Shown piece after piece: positions 26,301 through 37,286 of a stretch of DNA of 64,000 bases; position 1 is the stretch's first letter, and every line of letters starts with the position of its first letter. Source of the stretch: Apostichopus japonicus (lineage: Eukaryota; Echinodermata; Holothuroidea; Aspidochirotida; Stichopodidae); the NCBI RefSeq assembly GCF_037975245.1, contig NC_092575.1, positions 26,190,841 to 26,254,840 of the forward strand, read 5' to 3'. The notes beneath the pieces were generated by a model. That model had not been told where the DNA came from. It worked only from the letters and a program-made list of their open reading frames with translations, and ran no database searches. A program made the translations under genes and the position numbers.

Positions 26301-29300
26301 AAATCACATTCATGGACTTCCTCTAGCTTGACATTCCTTGCAAAATCAAGACTTTTCATTCTCATGAAATTTAGAAGCTAAACATGAAATTCGAAATAAT
26401 GTAATATATATAATATATATATATATGTATATAATACATATAATATATATAATATAATACATATAATATATATATTATATATATATTTAAATGTCTGTTG
26501 CTCTCCGTCTTCCCTGCAGGGACATGGCAATGATGATGATGATGATGAGATGCTGGAATCTCACATGGAGGATGGAGCTACCAACGGAGAGTTTGAGGAT
26601 AACCATGTCAGTCATCTCAGAGAAAGAAGAAACAGCCTAGAGAAGCTACTCCTGGAGCAGAAGCAGAAACAAGCTCAAAGACAGGTAGGAAGGAATGTAA
26701 AAAAAGCCTTCATCGGAAAATTGCTAGATATCATGAAATATGGTCACTTGGAACCCAAACTTTTGGCCCAAGCTGGTTACTTACAACACTCTGTAATTTT
26801 TACTTTTTCATTGAGAGAAGTCTATGTTATTTAGTTTTCACTTTCAAAAAAAACTTTTTTTGAGTTATGGATATGTCCTTGTTACAGATCATGTCAACAA
26901 GTGATAAAACATGGACGTGTCCACTATTTCCCAGTCATTGCCTTGATAAGGTTTAAGTAATTCACCCATCTGTACCACTTTAAAGCAAAAACAGACGGAA
27001 CAACCAAAAAACATTGATTAGTTAAATGTTGGGATTCAGAAATGCCTCCCTCTTTGGTAACTTTTTCAAACAGTTTCAATACAGATGTTGACTTTCCATT
27101 ATGTTACCTGTTATGATAATTCAAACTATAACACTGCTATCTTGACAGGCTGTTTAAAGTTGTTTTGCAACCACACAAGAAGATGATACAAATACCACAT
27201 GATTTAAATGCAGTATTTGCATAGGCATGGTGTGCCAAAACTAAGACATAAGTCATACTGTCAGATATGATGAGGGATGGTCAGAGTTGGCCACCAAATG
27301 GTGGGCCAACTAGGGAGCTCTTGGATGATATGGTATTGAAGAATGGAAGTCTTCAAAATGCAAAATGAAGGCTTCAGAAAGTATGCACGGTTCTATGATT
27401 ATCCCCAGGGCCAGACAGGACTGTGGATGCCCCCAAATAATGTAAGCAACAGTAATTAAAGCATTGCATGATATGCAAAGAGCTCAGCACTAAACATAAT
27501 GAGTGCTTGTTTTGCTACATCGGAGGTAACTGTGATTGGAGATGGTTAATGGTGTGTTACGATTGTTTCCTTCCTCCTCTGTTTAGGAAGTCATAGAAAG
27601 GCAACGCACTCAGAGAGACCTGGTGATTGAAATCAACGCAAGATACCTCATCCCGGACACAAACTGCTTCATCGATCATCTGCCTGCCATCGAGGAGCTG
27701 GTGGCATGTCAGAGATACCTGGTCATTGTGCCATTAGTTGGTGGGTAATACATAGTATAACTTACTACATAAATAATAAACACAGAGATACTTGTCATTG
27801 TACCTTTAGTTGGTGGGTATTATACATAGTTTCACTTACTACATAAACCTTAATTCATTGTCATTGTACCATTAGCTGGTGGGTAATACATAGTATAACT
27901 TACTACATAAATAATAAACACAGAGATACTTGTCATTGTACCTTTAGTTGGTGGGTATTATACATAGTTTCACTTACTACATAAACCTTAATACATTGTC
28001 GTTGTGCCATTAGTTGGTGGGTAAAACATAGTATAACTTACTACATAAATAATAAACACAGAGATACTTGTCATTGTACCTTTAGTTGGTGGGTATTATA
28101 CATAGTTTCACTTACTACATAAACCTTAATACATTGTCATTGTGCCATTAGTTGGTGGGTAATACATAGTATAACTTACTACATAAATAATAAACACAGA
28201 GATACTTGTCATTGTACCTTTAGTTGGTGGGTATTATACATAGTTTCACTTACTACATAAATCTTAATACATTGTCATTGTACCATTAGTTGGTGGGTAC
28301 TACATAGTATAACTTACCACATAAACCTTAATATATTTTCATTGTGCCATTAGTTGGTGGGTAATACATAGTATAACTTACTACATAAATAATAAACCTC
28401 AAGAATGAATTATTTTTTTTACATGTTAAAGTTGTCCGGCGCCGTAAGACACCAAGTTACGTTACTGGTGATTTAATGATCTTTCAGCTGCAACTGATAA
28501 AAGTAGTTTAGAAGATATCATTTTCACTTGTCACGGGACAGCAAATATTTGTGATAGCTCCACTGGCCCATACAATAGCTTAGGTTATAACATCAGGCAT
28601 AAGGTGAAACATTTGTCTCAATTCTAGTAGAGCCTCCCACTTTAAGTCTTCTCCTCCAACTCATTAAGACAAGTTGGAATGTTTGCAATATGAAATGTTC
28701 TGCCAATTGACAAAAAATAACAAAATGCAATTGTTTGTTGCATCATAGTCAAAAGAGATCTTGAAAATCCCAGGACCTTTTGCCAACGTTCCTCGGTTCT
28801 GACGAGCTACAAAATTTGTTTGAGATATCAAACATCTACGATGACAATATCATCGTCAAACAAGACAATCCCTCAAAATTTCTGTCACTGCTGGAAAGCT
28901 TCAATTTTTCCTTTTCAACCTTTTCTACATGTAGTGATTAACGAGCTTGACGGATTATCGCACGGATTAAGAAATGAAGGCGCAGGTGTCTCCACAGCTC
29001 AGAATGTCGCAGCATTTGCTGCGGACGCCATCGAATTCTTGGAGCGTTCCTTTGACGAAAGAAACAAGCACTTGAAGGCCATGACCAGCCAGGGTACTAG
29101 GCTGGATACAATAGCATACAGGAGTGAAGAATCCAAGAGAATTGTAAGTTCAATTATGGATCTTGTCATCGTCATGGCGATATCATGCGCTATGGTGTTT
29201 AATACATACACTTAGGGTGCATGCAGTGATGTCATCATATACAAGAGTGCAATACAAGATATGCAATGGTATATTGCACAATGATTGAGTAAACTTTACT

Positions 29301-30973
29301 GTAATACATGCAATATGCAGTGGTGTAGTATGCATTAGTGTAATACTTGTTAGTGAAGTTCTGCACAATATGCTATGTTACAGTAGAGTACAGAGTTGAG
29401 CAATACACAATATAGACAATGTATAATGCTGTAATATATGCTGGTGTATAATAAACAAGCATTCGATGTATGCTGTAGTTTAAAACATGTTAGTGTAAAT
29501 ATACAAAATGTGCAATGATAGAATTCACAGTTGAGCAATACACAATATACACAATGTGCAATGTTGTAATCTATACAAGTGTGTAATAAACAAGCATGTG
29601 ATGCATGCTATGGTCTAATACACGTTAGTGTACTAAATGTTAGTCTAATTATACAAATATGCAATGATAGAATACACATTTGAGCAATACACAATATACA
29701 CAATGTACAATGTTGTAGTCAAGTCTATTGTGTAATTAAGTATGTGATGCATGCTGTGGTCTTATACACATCAGTGTAATACATTTTAGTGTAATTATAC
29801 AAAATATGCAGTGATAGAATACACAGTTGAGCAATACACAATATACACAATGTACAATCTTGTAATCAAGTCTAGTGTGAAATAAACAAGTATGTGATGC
29901 ATGCTGTGGTCTTATACACATTAGTGTAATACATGTTAGTGTAATTATACAAAATATGCAATGATAGAATACACAGTTGAGCAATACACAATATACACAA
30001 TGTACAATGTTGTAGTCAAGTCTATTGTGTAATTAAGTATGTGATGCATGCTGTGGTCTTATACACATTAGTGTAATACATTTTAGTGTAATTATACAAA
30101 ATATGCAATGATAGAATACACAGTTGAGCAATACACAATATACACAATGTACAATCTTGTAATCAAGTCTAGTGTGAAATAAACAAGTATGTGATGCATG
30201 CTGTGGTCTTATACACATTAGTGTAATACATGTTAGTGTAATTATACAAAATATGCAATGATAGAATACACAGTTGAGCAATACACAATATACACAATGT
30301 ACAATCTTGTAATCAAGTCTAGTGTGAAATAAACAAGTATGTGATGCATGCTGTGGTCTTATACACATCAGTGTAATACATGTTAGTGTAATTATACAAA
30401 ATATGCAATGATAGAATACACAGTTGAGCAATACACAATATACACAATGTACAATCTTGTAATCAAGTCTAGTGTGAAATAAACAAGTATGTGATGCATG
30501 CTGTGGTCTTATACACATCAGTGTAATACATTTTAGTGTAATTATACAAAATATGCAGTGATAGAATACACAGTTGAGCAATACACAATATACACAATGT
30601 ACAATGTTGTAATCAATACTATTGTGTAATAAACAAGCATGTGATGCATACTGTGGACTAATACACAACAATCCACCACGCTAAACCCAGCATGACAGGA
30701 TGTAGGGAAAGAGGAATGTGTTAATTTTTGACAAATTCTTAAAATATTTTTTTTCTCTGGTAGGGCAATAATGATGACCTCATTCTCAAGTGCTGTCTCC
30801 ATTACTGTAATGACAAAGCCAGAGATTACATGCCAGCCAACAAGGACGCACCAATCACGCTGTACCGGGAAATCACCCTCCTAACAAACGACAGGAATCT
30901 CAGGGTTAAAGCCATCCAACAGAATGTACCGACCAGTGAAGTGCTGGCTTTCTTGAGATGGGCTAAACGGTGA
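11350..30973 (+). CDS. SMG6: SMG6 / EST1A, NMD endonuclease with PIN domain, 19 coding exons
   Basis: Model: join(11350..11440, 14533..16687, 17427..17607, 18160..18267, 18699..18805, 19375..19453, 20439..20549, 21132..21368, 21808..21869, 22372..22517, 23023..23133, 23724..23871, 24696..24790, 25088..25191, 25516..25701, 26520..26684, 27587..27740, 28935..29143, 30764..30973), 4659 nt, 1552 aa; human SMG6 is 1419. All phases agree. The giant exon 2 codes a charged, disordered N-terminus; RRPDQVIYRPGQ (about 53-64) resembles the exon-junction-complex-binding motif of SMG6. The 14-3-3-like TPR domain runs from about residue 700, with ARSWYTKAQRLAPRNGKPYN and RRKLDAVYFYMRSLAASNPF (from 908). 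The C-terminal PIN domain starts near 1375 and keeps the acidic pocket: D1386 in IPDTNCFIDH, NNDD at 1485-1488 and D1526 in LTNDRNLRVKA. SMG6 cleaves mRNA near premature stops. Several introns hold tandem arrays. Confidence 0.95.
11441..14532 (+). other. SMG6 intron 1
   Basis: A 3.1-kb AT-rich intron between the 30-codon first exon and the giant second exon. Exon 1 ends in phase 1 and joins exon 2 directly in frame (codon GAT), so no further exon is needed. A 222-aa open frame at 14128-14796 runs across the acceptor in a different frame and is judged accidental. No defined repeat was seen. Confidence 0.55.
16688..17426. other. SMG6 intron 2 with a SINE tail fragment
   Basis: Contains, at about 16865-16945, a minus-strand fragment matching the 3' end of the SINE at 7001-7216: 'aagttcctgcttgcaggag' followed by a TACATA-type tail. 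The remainder holds nothing recognisable. Confidence 0.5.
17608..19374. other. SMG6 introns 3-5
   Basis: Introns 17608-18159, 18268-18698 and 18806-19374. A minus-strand tRNA-like piece at about 17725-17800 (B-box-like CGGCTCAAATCC) may be a SINE remnant. Intron 5 has loosely repeated 'gtgtagcagttag' and 'gaggtttgacataacagtta' words at 18870-19030, a decayed short repeat. No other gene is visible. Confidence 0.4.
19625..20390. repeat. 39-bp minisatellite in SMG6 intron 6
   Basis: About 19 imperfect copies of a ~39-bp unit built around 'gcatgtgtatataaaatgca' and 'ttagtcaatgcattttata'. The array fills most of the intron and ends about 50 bp before the acceptor of exon 7 (20439). The unit is very AT-rich and has an internal 'atgcat' palindrome. 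Copy count is an estimate by eye. Confidence 0.85.
20550..21131. other. SMG6 intron 7
   Basis: About 580 bp, AT-rich, with no recognisable gene or repeat. Exon 7 reads out through a GTGAAC donor, weaker than its neighbours. Confidence 0.4.
21330..21590 (+). repeat. Threefold tandem copy of the SMG6 exon 8 end and its 5' splice site
   Basis: The last ~35 nt of exon 8 (codons for ERELKKMPPAE) plus the donor GTAATG and ~30 nt of intron form a unit repeated three times. The true exon ends at 21368; copies of the boundary fall at 21454/21455 (GTTATG) and 21545/21546 (GTAATG). Spacing is 86 and 91 bp, with G-rich linkers. The copies are nearly identical to the exon, so the duplication is recent. 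Confidence 0.85.
21591..23022. other. SMG6 introns 8 (rest) to 10
   Basis: Noncoding apart from exon 9 (21808-21869) and exon 10 (22372-22517). Contains poly-G tracts near 22120 and 22610 and a short (GA)n run at 22590. No gene was recognised. Confidence 0.4.
23134..24695. repeat. SMG6 introns 11-12: 68-bp tandem duplication and 59-bp array
   Basis: Intron 11 (23134-23723) shows nothing defined except a C-rich polypyrimidine tract before the acceptor. Intron 12 (23872-24695) begins with a ~68-bp direct duplication (23908-24030, 'atgatcatttagtacttgtt') and then holds a 59-bp tandem array at about 24180-24520. The array is centred on 'gaattgttcattcaagaatg' (units starting 24291, 24350 and 24409), with more decayed copies on each side. 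Confidence 0.7.
25702..27586. other. SMG6 introns 15 and 16
   Basis: Intron 15 (25702-26519) ends in a (TA)n microsatellite at 26400-26490 close to the acceptor. Intron 16 (26685-27586) shows no defined repeat or gene. The exon between them (26520-26684) opens with GGACATGGC and a (GAT)5 run, giving an acidic stretch in the protein. Confidence 0.5.
27715..28410 (+). repeat. Tandem array derived from the SMG6 exon 17 / intron 17 boundary
   Basis: The exon 17 end (codons for VIVPLV, ending TTAGTTG) with its donor GTGGGT and following intron sequence is the first member of an array of ~66-72-bp half-units, paired into a ~138-bp higher-order unit. About nine further copies of 'attgt(g/a)cc(a/t)ttagttg|gtgggta' lie downstream, at roughly 27812, 27878, 27950, 28015, 28084, 28155, 28224, 28292 and 28355. 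Every copy keeps an intact GTGGGTA donor core. Confidence 0.88.
28411..28934. other. Rest of SMG6 intron 17
   Basis: About 520 bp of unique AT-rich sequence between the boundary-derived array and the acceptor of exon 18 at 28935. No gene was recognised; an open frame starting at 28820 runs into the true exon 18. Confidence 0.4.
29220..30665. repeat. 150-bp satellite-like array in SMG6 intron 18
   Basis: Tandem units of close to 150 bp, anchored by 'cacagttgagcaatacacaa' near 29823, 29973, 30121, 30271, 30421 and 30571, with more decayed copies to about 29240. Because 150 is a multiple of three, the minus strand stays open for 212 codons (30671-30033); this is a product of the period, not a gene. 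The array lies between two PIN-domain exons. Confidence 0.88.
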
Positions 30974-31089
30974 AGGGAATCGACTGCGGTACTTGTGTTG
31001 GGAGGCAGGAATAAGGAATGTCACAGAGATTGTAATGCAGATTGTGTAGGTCACAAAAGTGATTAATGAATTGTTGTGTGCAGGTATTA

Positions 31090-32800
31090 GAGGAAATAAG
31101 AACTGTCGTGCGAAGGTGCTTGACAAAAACGAGAACTGTAGTGAGAAATGTTGTGGGAAGGTCTCTAGAAAATGAGAAACCTGTGTGAAAGTCTCTAGAA
31201 AGTGACAATGTTGTGCAAAGGTTCCTAGAATATGAGTAAACATTGTGTGAAGGTTTCTAGAATATGAGAAATGTTGTGTGAAGGTTTCTAGAAAGTGAGA
31301 ATGTTGTGTGAAGGTCTCTGAAAGTGAGAATGTTGTGCCAAGGATTCTAGACAATGTGAAACTTTGTGTGAAGGTTTCTAGAAAGTGACAATGTTGTGCG
31401 AAGGTTTCTAGAAGATGAGAAACATTGTGCAAAGATTTCTAGAAAGTGACAATGTTGTGCAAAGGTTTCTAGAAAGTGAGAAATGTTGTGTGAAGGTTCC
31501 TAGAATATGAGAAATGTCGTGTGAAGGTTTCTAGAAAATGAGAAAAATTGTACGAAAATTTCTAGAAAGTGACAATGTTGTGCAACGGTTCCTAGAATAT
31601 GAGTAAACATTGTGTGAAGGTTTCTAGAATATGAGAAATGTTGTGTGAAGGTTTCTAGAAAGTGAGAATGTTGTGTGAAGGTCTCTGAAAGTGAGAATGT
31701 TGTGCCAAGGATTCTAGACAATGTAAAACTTTGTGTGAAGGTTTCTAGACAGTGACAATGTTGTGCGAAGGTTTCTAGAAGATGAGAAACATTGTGCGAA
31801 GATTTCTAGAAAGTGACAATGTTGTGCAAAGGTTTCTAGAAAGTGACAATGTTGTGCAAAGGTTTCTAGAAAGTGAGAAATGTTGTGCGAAGGTCTCAAG
31901 AGAGTGGCAATGTTGTGCAAAGGTTCCTAGAATATGAGAAACATTGTGTGAAGGTTTCTAGAATAGGAGAAATGTTGTGTGAAGGTTTCTAGAAAGTGAG
32001 AATGTTGTGTGAAGGTCTCTTAAAGTGAGAATGTTGTGCCAAGGTTTCTAGAAAATGTGAATGTTGTGTGAAGGTTTCTAGAAAGTGACAATGTTGTGCA
32101 AAGGTTTCTAGAAAGTGAGAAATGTTGTGTGAAGGTTTCTAGAAAATGAGGAACGTTGTGCAGAGGTTTCTAGAAAGTGACAATGCTGTGCGAAGCTCTC
32201 TAGAAAGTGAGAATGTTGTGCGAAAGTTTTAGAAAATGAGACATGTGGTACGAAGGTTTGTAGAAAGTGACAATGTTGTGCAAATGTTCCGAGAATATGA
32301 GAAACATTGTGTGCAGGTTTCTAGGAAGTGAGAAATGTTGTGCGAAGGTTTCTAGAAAATGAGAAACATTGTGCGAAGATTTCTAGAAAGTGACAATGTT
32401 GTGCAAAGGTTTCTAGAATATGAGAAATGTTGTGTGAAGGTTCTAGAATATGAGAAATGTCGTGTGAAGGTTTCTATAAAATCAGAAACATTGTGCGAAG
32501 ATTTCTAGAAAGTGACAATGTTGTGCAAAGGTTTCTAGAAAGTGAGAAACATTGTGTGAAGGTGTCTAGAATATGAGAAATGTCGAATGAAGGTTTCTAT
32601 AAAATCAGAAACATTGTGCGAAGATTTCTAGAAAGTGACAATGTTGTGCAAAGGTTTCTAGAAAGTGAGAAATGTTGTGTGAAGGTTTCTAGAAAATGAG
32701 GAATGTTGTGCAGAGGTTTCTAGAAAGTGACAATGTTGTGCAAAGGTTCCTAGAATATGAGAAACGTTGTGTGAAGTGAAGGTTTCTAAAAAATGAGTTG
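31090..32800 (+). repeat. 30-31-bp minisatellite just after the SMG6 stop codon
   Basis: About 50 imperfect copies of a unit like 'aatgttgtgcaaaggtttct' plus 'agaaagtga(ga)'. The array starts about 120 bp after the SMG6 stop (30971-30973), and a plausible poly(A) signal AATAAA is at 33081, so the array may be part of the 3' UTR. Almost every unit carries the palindrome TTCTAGAA, which equals a two-pentamer heat-shock element (TTCnnGAA). Long minus-strand open frames here come from the repeat. Confidence 0.85.
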
Positions 32801-33080
32801 TGCTAGTGTGAAGTCATCAGTTAATTTGTGTGAGGTTATGTGCTCATTTGAATCATCACTCCATCCAACACCCTCCTCATTGTATCTTTACACTGTCTTG
32901 TTTTAGCTTCCACTGGTTCTTACTTAACATGTTTGTATAGGTGCTCTCATGTCTTCTGCAGTTGTGTTTAATTGCCTTGCACTCTTATTGTCAATGTATT
33001 TATAATAATCTGTAAAACAATCTGTGCATTCCTAATAGGTTCCTCCATAAGAGTGGAAAGGGGATTAAAAATGATTCAAC

Positions 33081-33086
33081 AATAAA
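33081..33086 (+). terminator. Candidate poly(A) signal for SMG6
   Basis: AATAAA about 2.1 kb after the SMG6 stop and just beyond the minisatellite. It is the first convincing signal I noticed on the plus strand, so the 3' UTR would contain the whole array. Nearer signals of variant sequence cannot be excluded. Confidence 0.35.
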
Positions 33087-34279
33087 ATCATAAAATCACC
33101 CGTATACTTTCTCAAAGCTATGGTATAGCATCCAAATATGTATTCCAGTGTTAAGGTTAATTTGAAATATTAACTTTCAAACCACAATAGTTCTCAGTAT
33201 GTAAATCAAATCCCAGGCAGTTATTTGTTTTGACCTGTATTAGAACGAAATAATTTTTTTTTAAAGAAGCAGAAGTTTTGTGGAAAAATTGTAAATTTTT
33301 GTGACATGGTTATAGGCTACATACCAGAAATGAAAGGAATAATTTAGAGCAAAAGGCAGAATACCATTTTATCTGTTTCTTATAAACTGCAATAAGGTCT
33401 GACTTTAATGATGAAGGGTTATCCATGATTGTGAAGCTATTCATTTGGTTGAACAGAGAAGACATTAGAATTGTCAGGGTTAACCTCTGTAGTAAACATT
33501 TTTGCTAATGCCAACCAGCACTTCAGTTATTTGTATATTTAGAGACTGTTAATTCAATTTTGGAGTTATTAGTGTCATTCCTTGGAGTGCATTTTGAAGC
33601 TTAAAATCTAATTTATGAAATAGGCTTCATTGCAATGTCTGAATGGTAAGGAGAGAAAGGGTGGAGGCAGGGGTCTGCAAAGTTCTCAAAAGAAGGCAAA
33701 ACTTATACAAGGGAGAGGGGGGGGGTGGCAAATGCCTTATGGAAATTAATTCTACAGGGAAAATATATGCAAAACATTCCTTAAAGGGCATCAATATTGG
33801 CCCCAAAAATGCTAGAAAATCAATTAATGGTCACTCATGCTTCAATTTTCAACAAACATTTAAACTGCTGACCATGGAGTATTTTTCCCCACTGATACAT
33901 TGCATTGTCTTAATACTCTTCGACAACGACGATGTCCTGAAATAATATGCTGGTTCAGAACCACCAGGGAAGTACTTTTCAAAACTTAGCTATTCTTCAT
34001 ATGCAAGAATATGGGGCTAACACAAATGACATATACTGAAGTATGAATATATTACACATTGTGTCTTGTGAGTTAAATCAACTTCAGGGAGGAAATGTAT
34101 CAAAAACACAGTCACTGGTCATTCATGTACACTGATTCACATTATGGATGAACTCAGAGAGTCAATACTAACCTACAAGGTTCATAGGGATTCTATCTTG
34201 AAATGGCCATGATATTGCCTTTTGGAGAGTGTTTATTACTTATTCAGTGTAGGGCTAGTTGTAACAAAACTTAGGTTAA

Positions 34280-34626
34280 AGGCATTGAAGACTCGCCCCA
34301 AACCGCGTGCCGCGCTCTGAAAAGTTAACTTTCCGTTGCTTGCAAATGACGTTTTCTTCTTGTCGCTACTAAATGCAGACCGTAATGAAATGTGATATGT
34401 TATCTTTTATCTAGACCTGAGATGTCCACGCTGTATGTACACAGTGTTGTGGGTATTGACAGTATCTGTATGTATTGACTGTACACTAGTGTCTAATTAC
34501 CGACGGTAGCAACCTGTGTTTTTTCTGGGATCGATGGTGGTGTCTAACACTTCTGTTACACCTCATGGGAAACCAGGTCAGATTACTCGTATGAGATTTT
34601 TCTTTGTGCGCGAGTCTTTACACCCT
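34280..34626. mobile_element. TTAA-flanked MITE, copy B (uninterrupted)
   Basis: 347 bp, with TTAA on both sides (34276-34279 and 34627-34630). The left end reads AGGCATTGAAGACTCGC; the right end, complemented, AGGGTGTAAAGACTCGC. It matches copy A (6741-7320) in reverse along its length, including 'gtgtctaattaccg(a)cgg' and 'tgggatcgatggt', but lacks the SINE. It thus shows the empty site of that SINE insertion. Confidence 0.8.
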
Positions 34627-37286
34627 TTAATGGATGTAACTCACACCTAGGCTTATGGAATGGGGCTTCGTAATCACACCTTTATCTTACTTGCAATAAC
34701 TCCAGACAACCAGCCTCAATGGTACACTTTGTCTTCGTTAACTGTATTCACAACTTATAAAAGTGAAAATGAGAGATGTTTAGTATTCAATCCATTGTCT
34801 GCTTGCTGTGTTCAGATGAAGTGAAACAGCATTGCCTGAAATATTTCTAGATATATCAAAGAAACAATCACAGGGTGTCTCTTGTGTCTCCATGGTTTCA
34901 TGATTGCCATCTGTATTGTTTTTATAAATCCAGGGCATTCGTTTGGAAACTGGTTACCGTGTCCGAACAATTGACGAAGGAAATAATCTCCCTATGCATC
35001 TTTGCCATCCATACAGTTCAATCACCTCTGAAATACCATACAGACTCATACCTATAAATTCTTAACCTTACCATACCAATTATTGGAAGTCAAACCTTTG
35101 CTATTAGGTCTGCAAATTTTAGCACGGTTCGATTCCTACGCATCTTTATGTGTGAGGATTTTCATTTTCCTACATTTCAGGGCTTCCAATGGGGAAATAG
35201 AGATACGAAAGCATTTGACAGAGTATCACATCTTACAAGAGTATCAATTTTAAAGCAGCTTTTTTTTTTTTTTTGGCATTGATTTGACAAATTTTTTTAA
35301 ACCCCTCAGCAGACTTGCATAATAGGTTAATGTTTCATTTCTTTTTATGGGAAAACTTGAAAACAAGTTTTTGGATAAATGCTGATTTGGTTGGTAGCTC
35401 ATGCTAACATCAAAAAGTGTCTCTGCAAGAAATGGTTTTACAATGGAAAGAAATTTGAAATCTTTGAGTAATGATTCGTCAGTTTGTTAAAATCATTTGG
35501 ACGTTGACGACCGAATGCGAAAAGCTGCATTTTGGGCGTTGAAACTAAAATGTCTGTTTCTTACGACCTTGACTACCGAACTCATCCAGTATCAAGTTGA
35601 CTGTTTTCCCCCACCAGTGTCCAAACCTTTCTCACATAGTTACGATACAGTATGTGAATTTGAAATTGTGCATTATAGAGAAAAAGATGAAACAAATCTC
35701 ATTTAAAAAATTTTGAATGTGCAACGTTTTTATTTTGTGTAGTACTGAAGAATATAATTAGTTGCTTAACTTTTACATTTTCACTATAAATGAATAAAGG
35801 AGATAAAGAAAATGTGCAAATTTCTGTCATATTTTGTGCCCTTTTTTGTTACTCACCACTTTGATGTTTGGACGTTACTCTATTGCTAAAATGTATTCTT
35901 ATTCGAATGTATTCTTAAGCGCTTCCCCAAACAATACTCTAAAATGTACTTTTCAAGCACCTCCGTAAACAGTACTCTAAAAGGTCCACTCTGTCTCCCC
36001 CCTCAGGTCCACTCTGTCCCCCCCCCACCCTCTGGGAAAAATCACCGTTTTCTGATAGGTCACAAAAGTGATAACATTTTTATCTGTTTAGGTTTGTGTT
36101 TGGTCAATTTGCCAAATTATGAAATGAACAATATTCTTCACAAGATCATGCAGTGAAAATAAGAACAATATTTGGGGAATTGAAAGTTTCAAGTATATTA
36201 CGTTGATGATAAAAAAAATCTTTCCAAACGTTTTAACACTGAAGGTGGAAGGCACAAATCACATTATGATACGAGAGCTGCCCAAATAATCAAACAGATC
36301 TCGCTCTGTAAGTTCATGCTAAACTTAAAACAGTAATAAACAGTGCAAAAAGAATGTCCTTTAAGTAGTAAACAAAATAATAGCATTTTTTCAAACAGTG
36401 TTTAGTTATATAGTATTAAGTAAATAGATACTTCAAATATAATGCATAATGAATACCATTGTCTTTGATAAAGAGATTCTTCAGTTAGGAAATGTAAAAT
36501 CTTTCTAATCATAAATATTCCCATTTGGATTAGCACCATTACTGATAAGACTACACGTTCATTCATAATTTGGCTTCAAATCAGTTTTCTTGTAAGCATT
36601 TCTTCTTGGAAACCAAAGATAAATAAACAAGCAAGTATTTATGGACAAATTAGGCAGGTTTGAGAAACCCTCACCTGTTTGGTTATGTTGAAGCATAAAC
36701 ATTGTTTCTCCAAATGCAATCTTGTAAAGGAAATTTCCAATGCAGATGCCCAAAAATTGTTCTCAAATTTTTTCTCACTTTGTGAAATCCAATATTATAC
36801 CTTTACCAATCACTCTTTTCATAATCTCTGTCTTTCATTTGTATTCCCTTCTTCTAAATAAATCATTTTAAATGTTCATTGCAAAGCATTCACAGAACAC
36901 TGGCAAGGAATAAATTTGCATACATCTGCGTATCTCATTTTAAGAAGGCTATTGTGAGTGCACTATTGCCAAACATATAAAAATTTCAAAAATTCGATGT
37001 TGCATTATCATGCTCCATAAAGTTCACAAACTAATTCTATTAAACTGAAAATATAATATTTGGCACTTATTAGAAATTGCACTGAGATGATTTAATGGAG
37101 TGATTTTGTTACATTTAACACGTTTTATTGTGTTCGCTGACATTTTTGTTGCTTTAAGGCGATGCGAGTCAGAAGAATATAATATCCCATCTGTCAAAAC
37201 TCTCAATTTGTAAGTAATGTGAATTTCATTAACATAACTATTGCACCAATTACACACAACAAATTTGAATAGAACACCACGCTGAC

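Larger units (their letters stand above)
32801..37286. other. Gene-free DNA between convergent SMG6 and SHPK
   Basis: About 4.5 kb without a recognisable coding exon. It holds the second TTAA MITE copy (34280-34626), a poly-T tract at 35264 and C-rich tracts near 36020. A minus-strand poly(A) signal for SHPK (AATAAA as TTTATT at 37124-37129) lies about 160 bp after its stop. Open frames of 60-100 codons here show no recognisable family. Confidence 0.5.

Noticed and set aside
30033-30671. 212-codon minus-strand open frame with a Cys-rich repeat
   Set aside because: It is the 150-bp satellite read in a frame that stays open because 150 is divisible by three; it lies in SMG6 intron 18 on the opposite strand.
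30881-31920. Minus-strand open frames with repeated FLETFAQ-type units
   Set aside because: They are translations of the 30-31-bp minisatellite; copies of 31 bp break the frame repeatedly and no start, splice or homology supports them.
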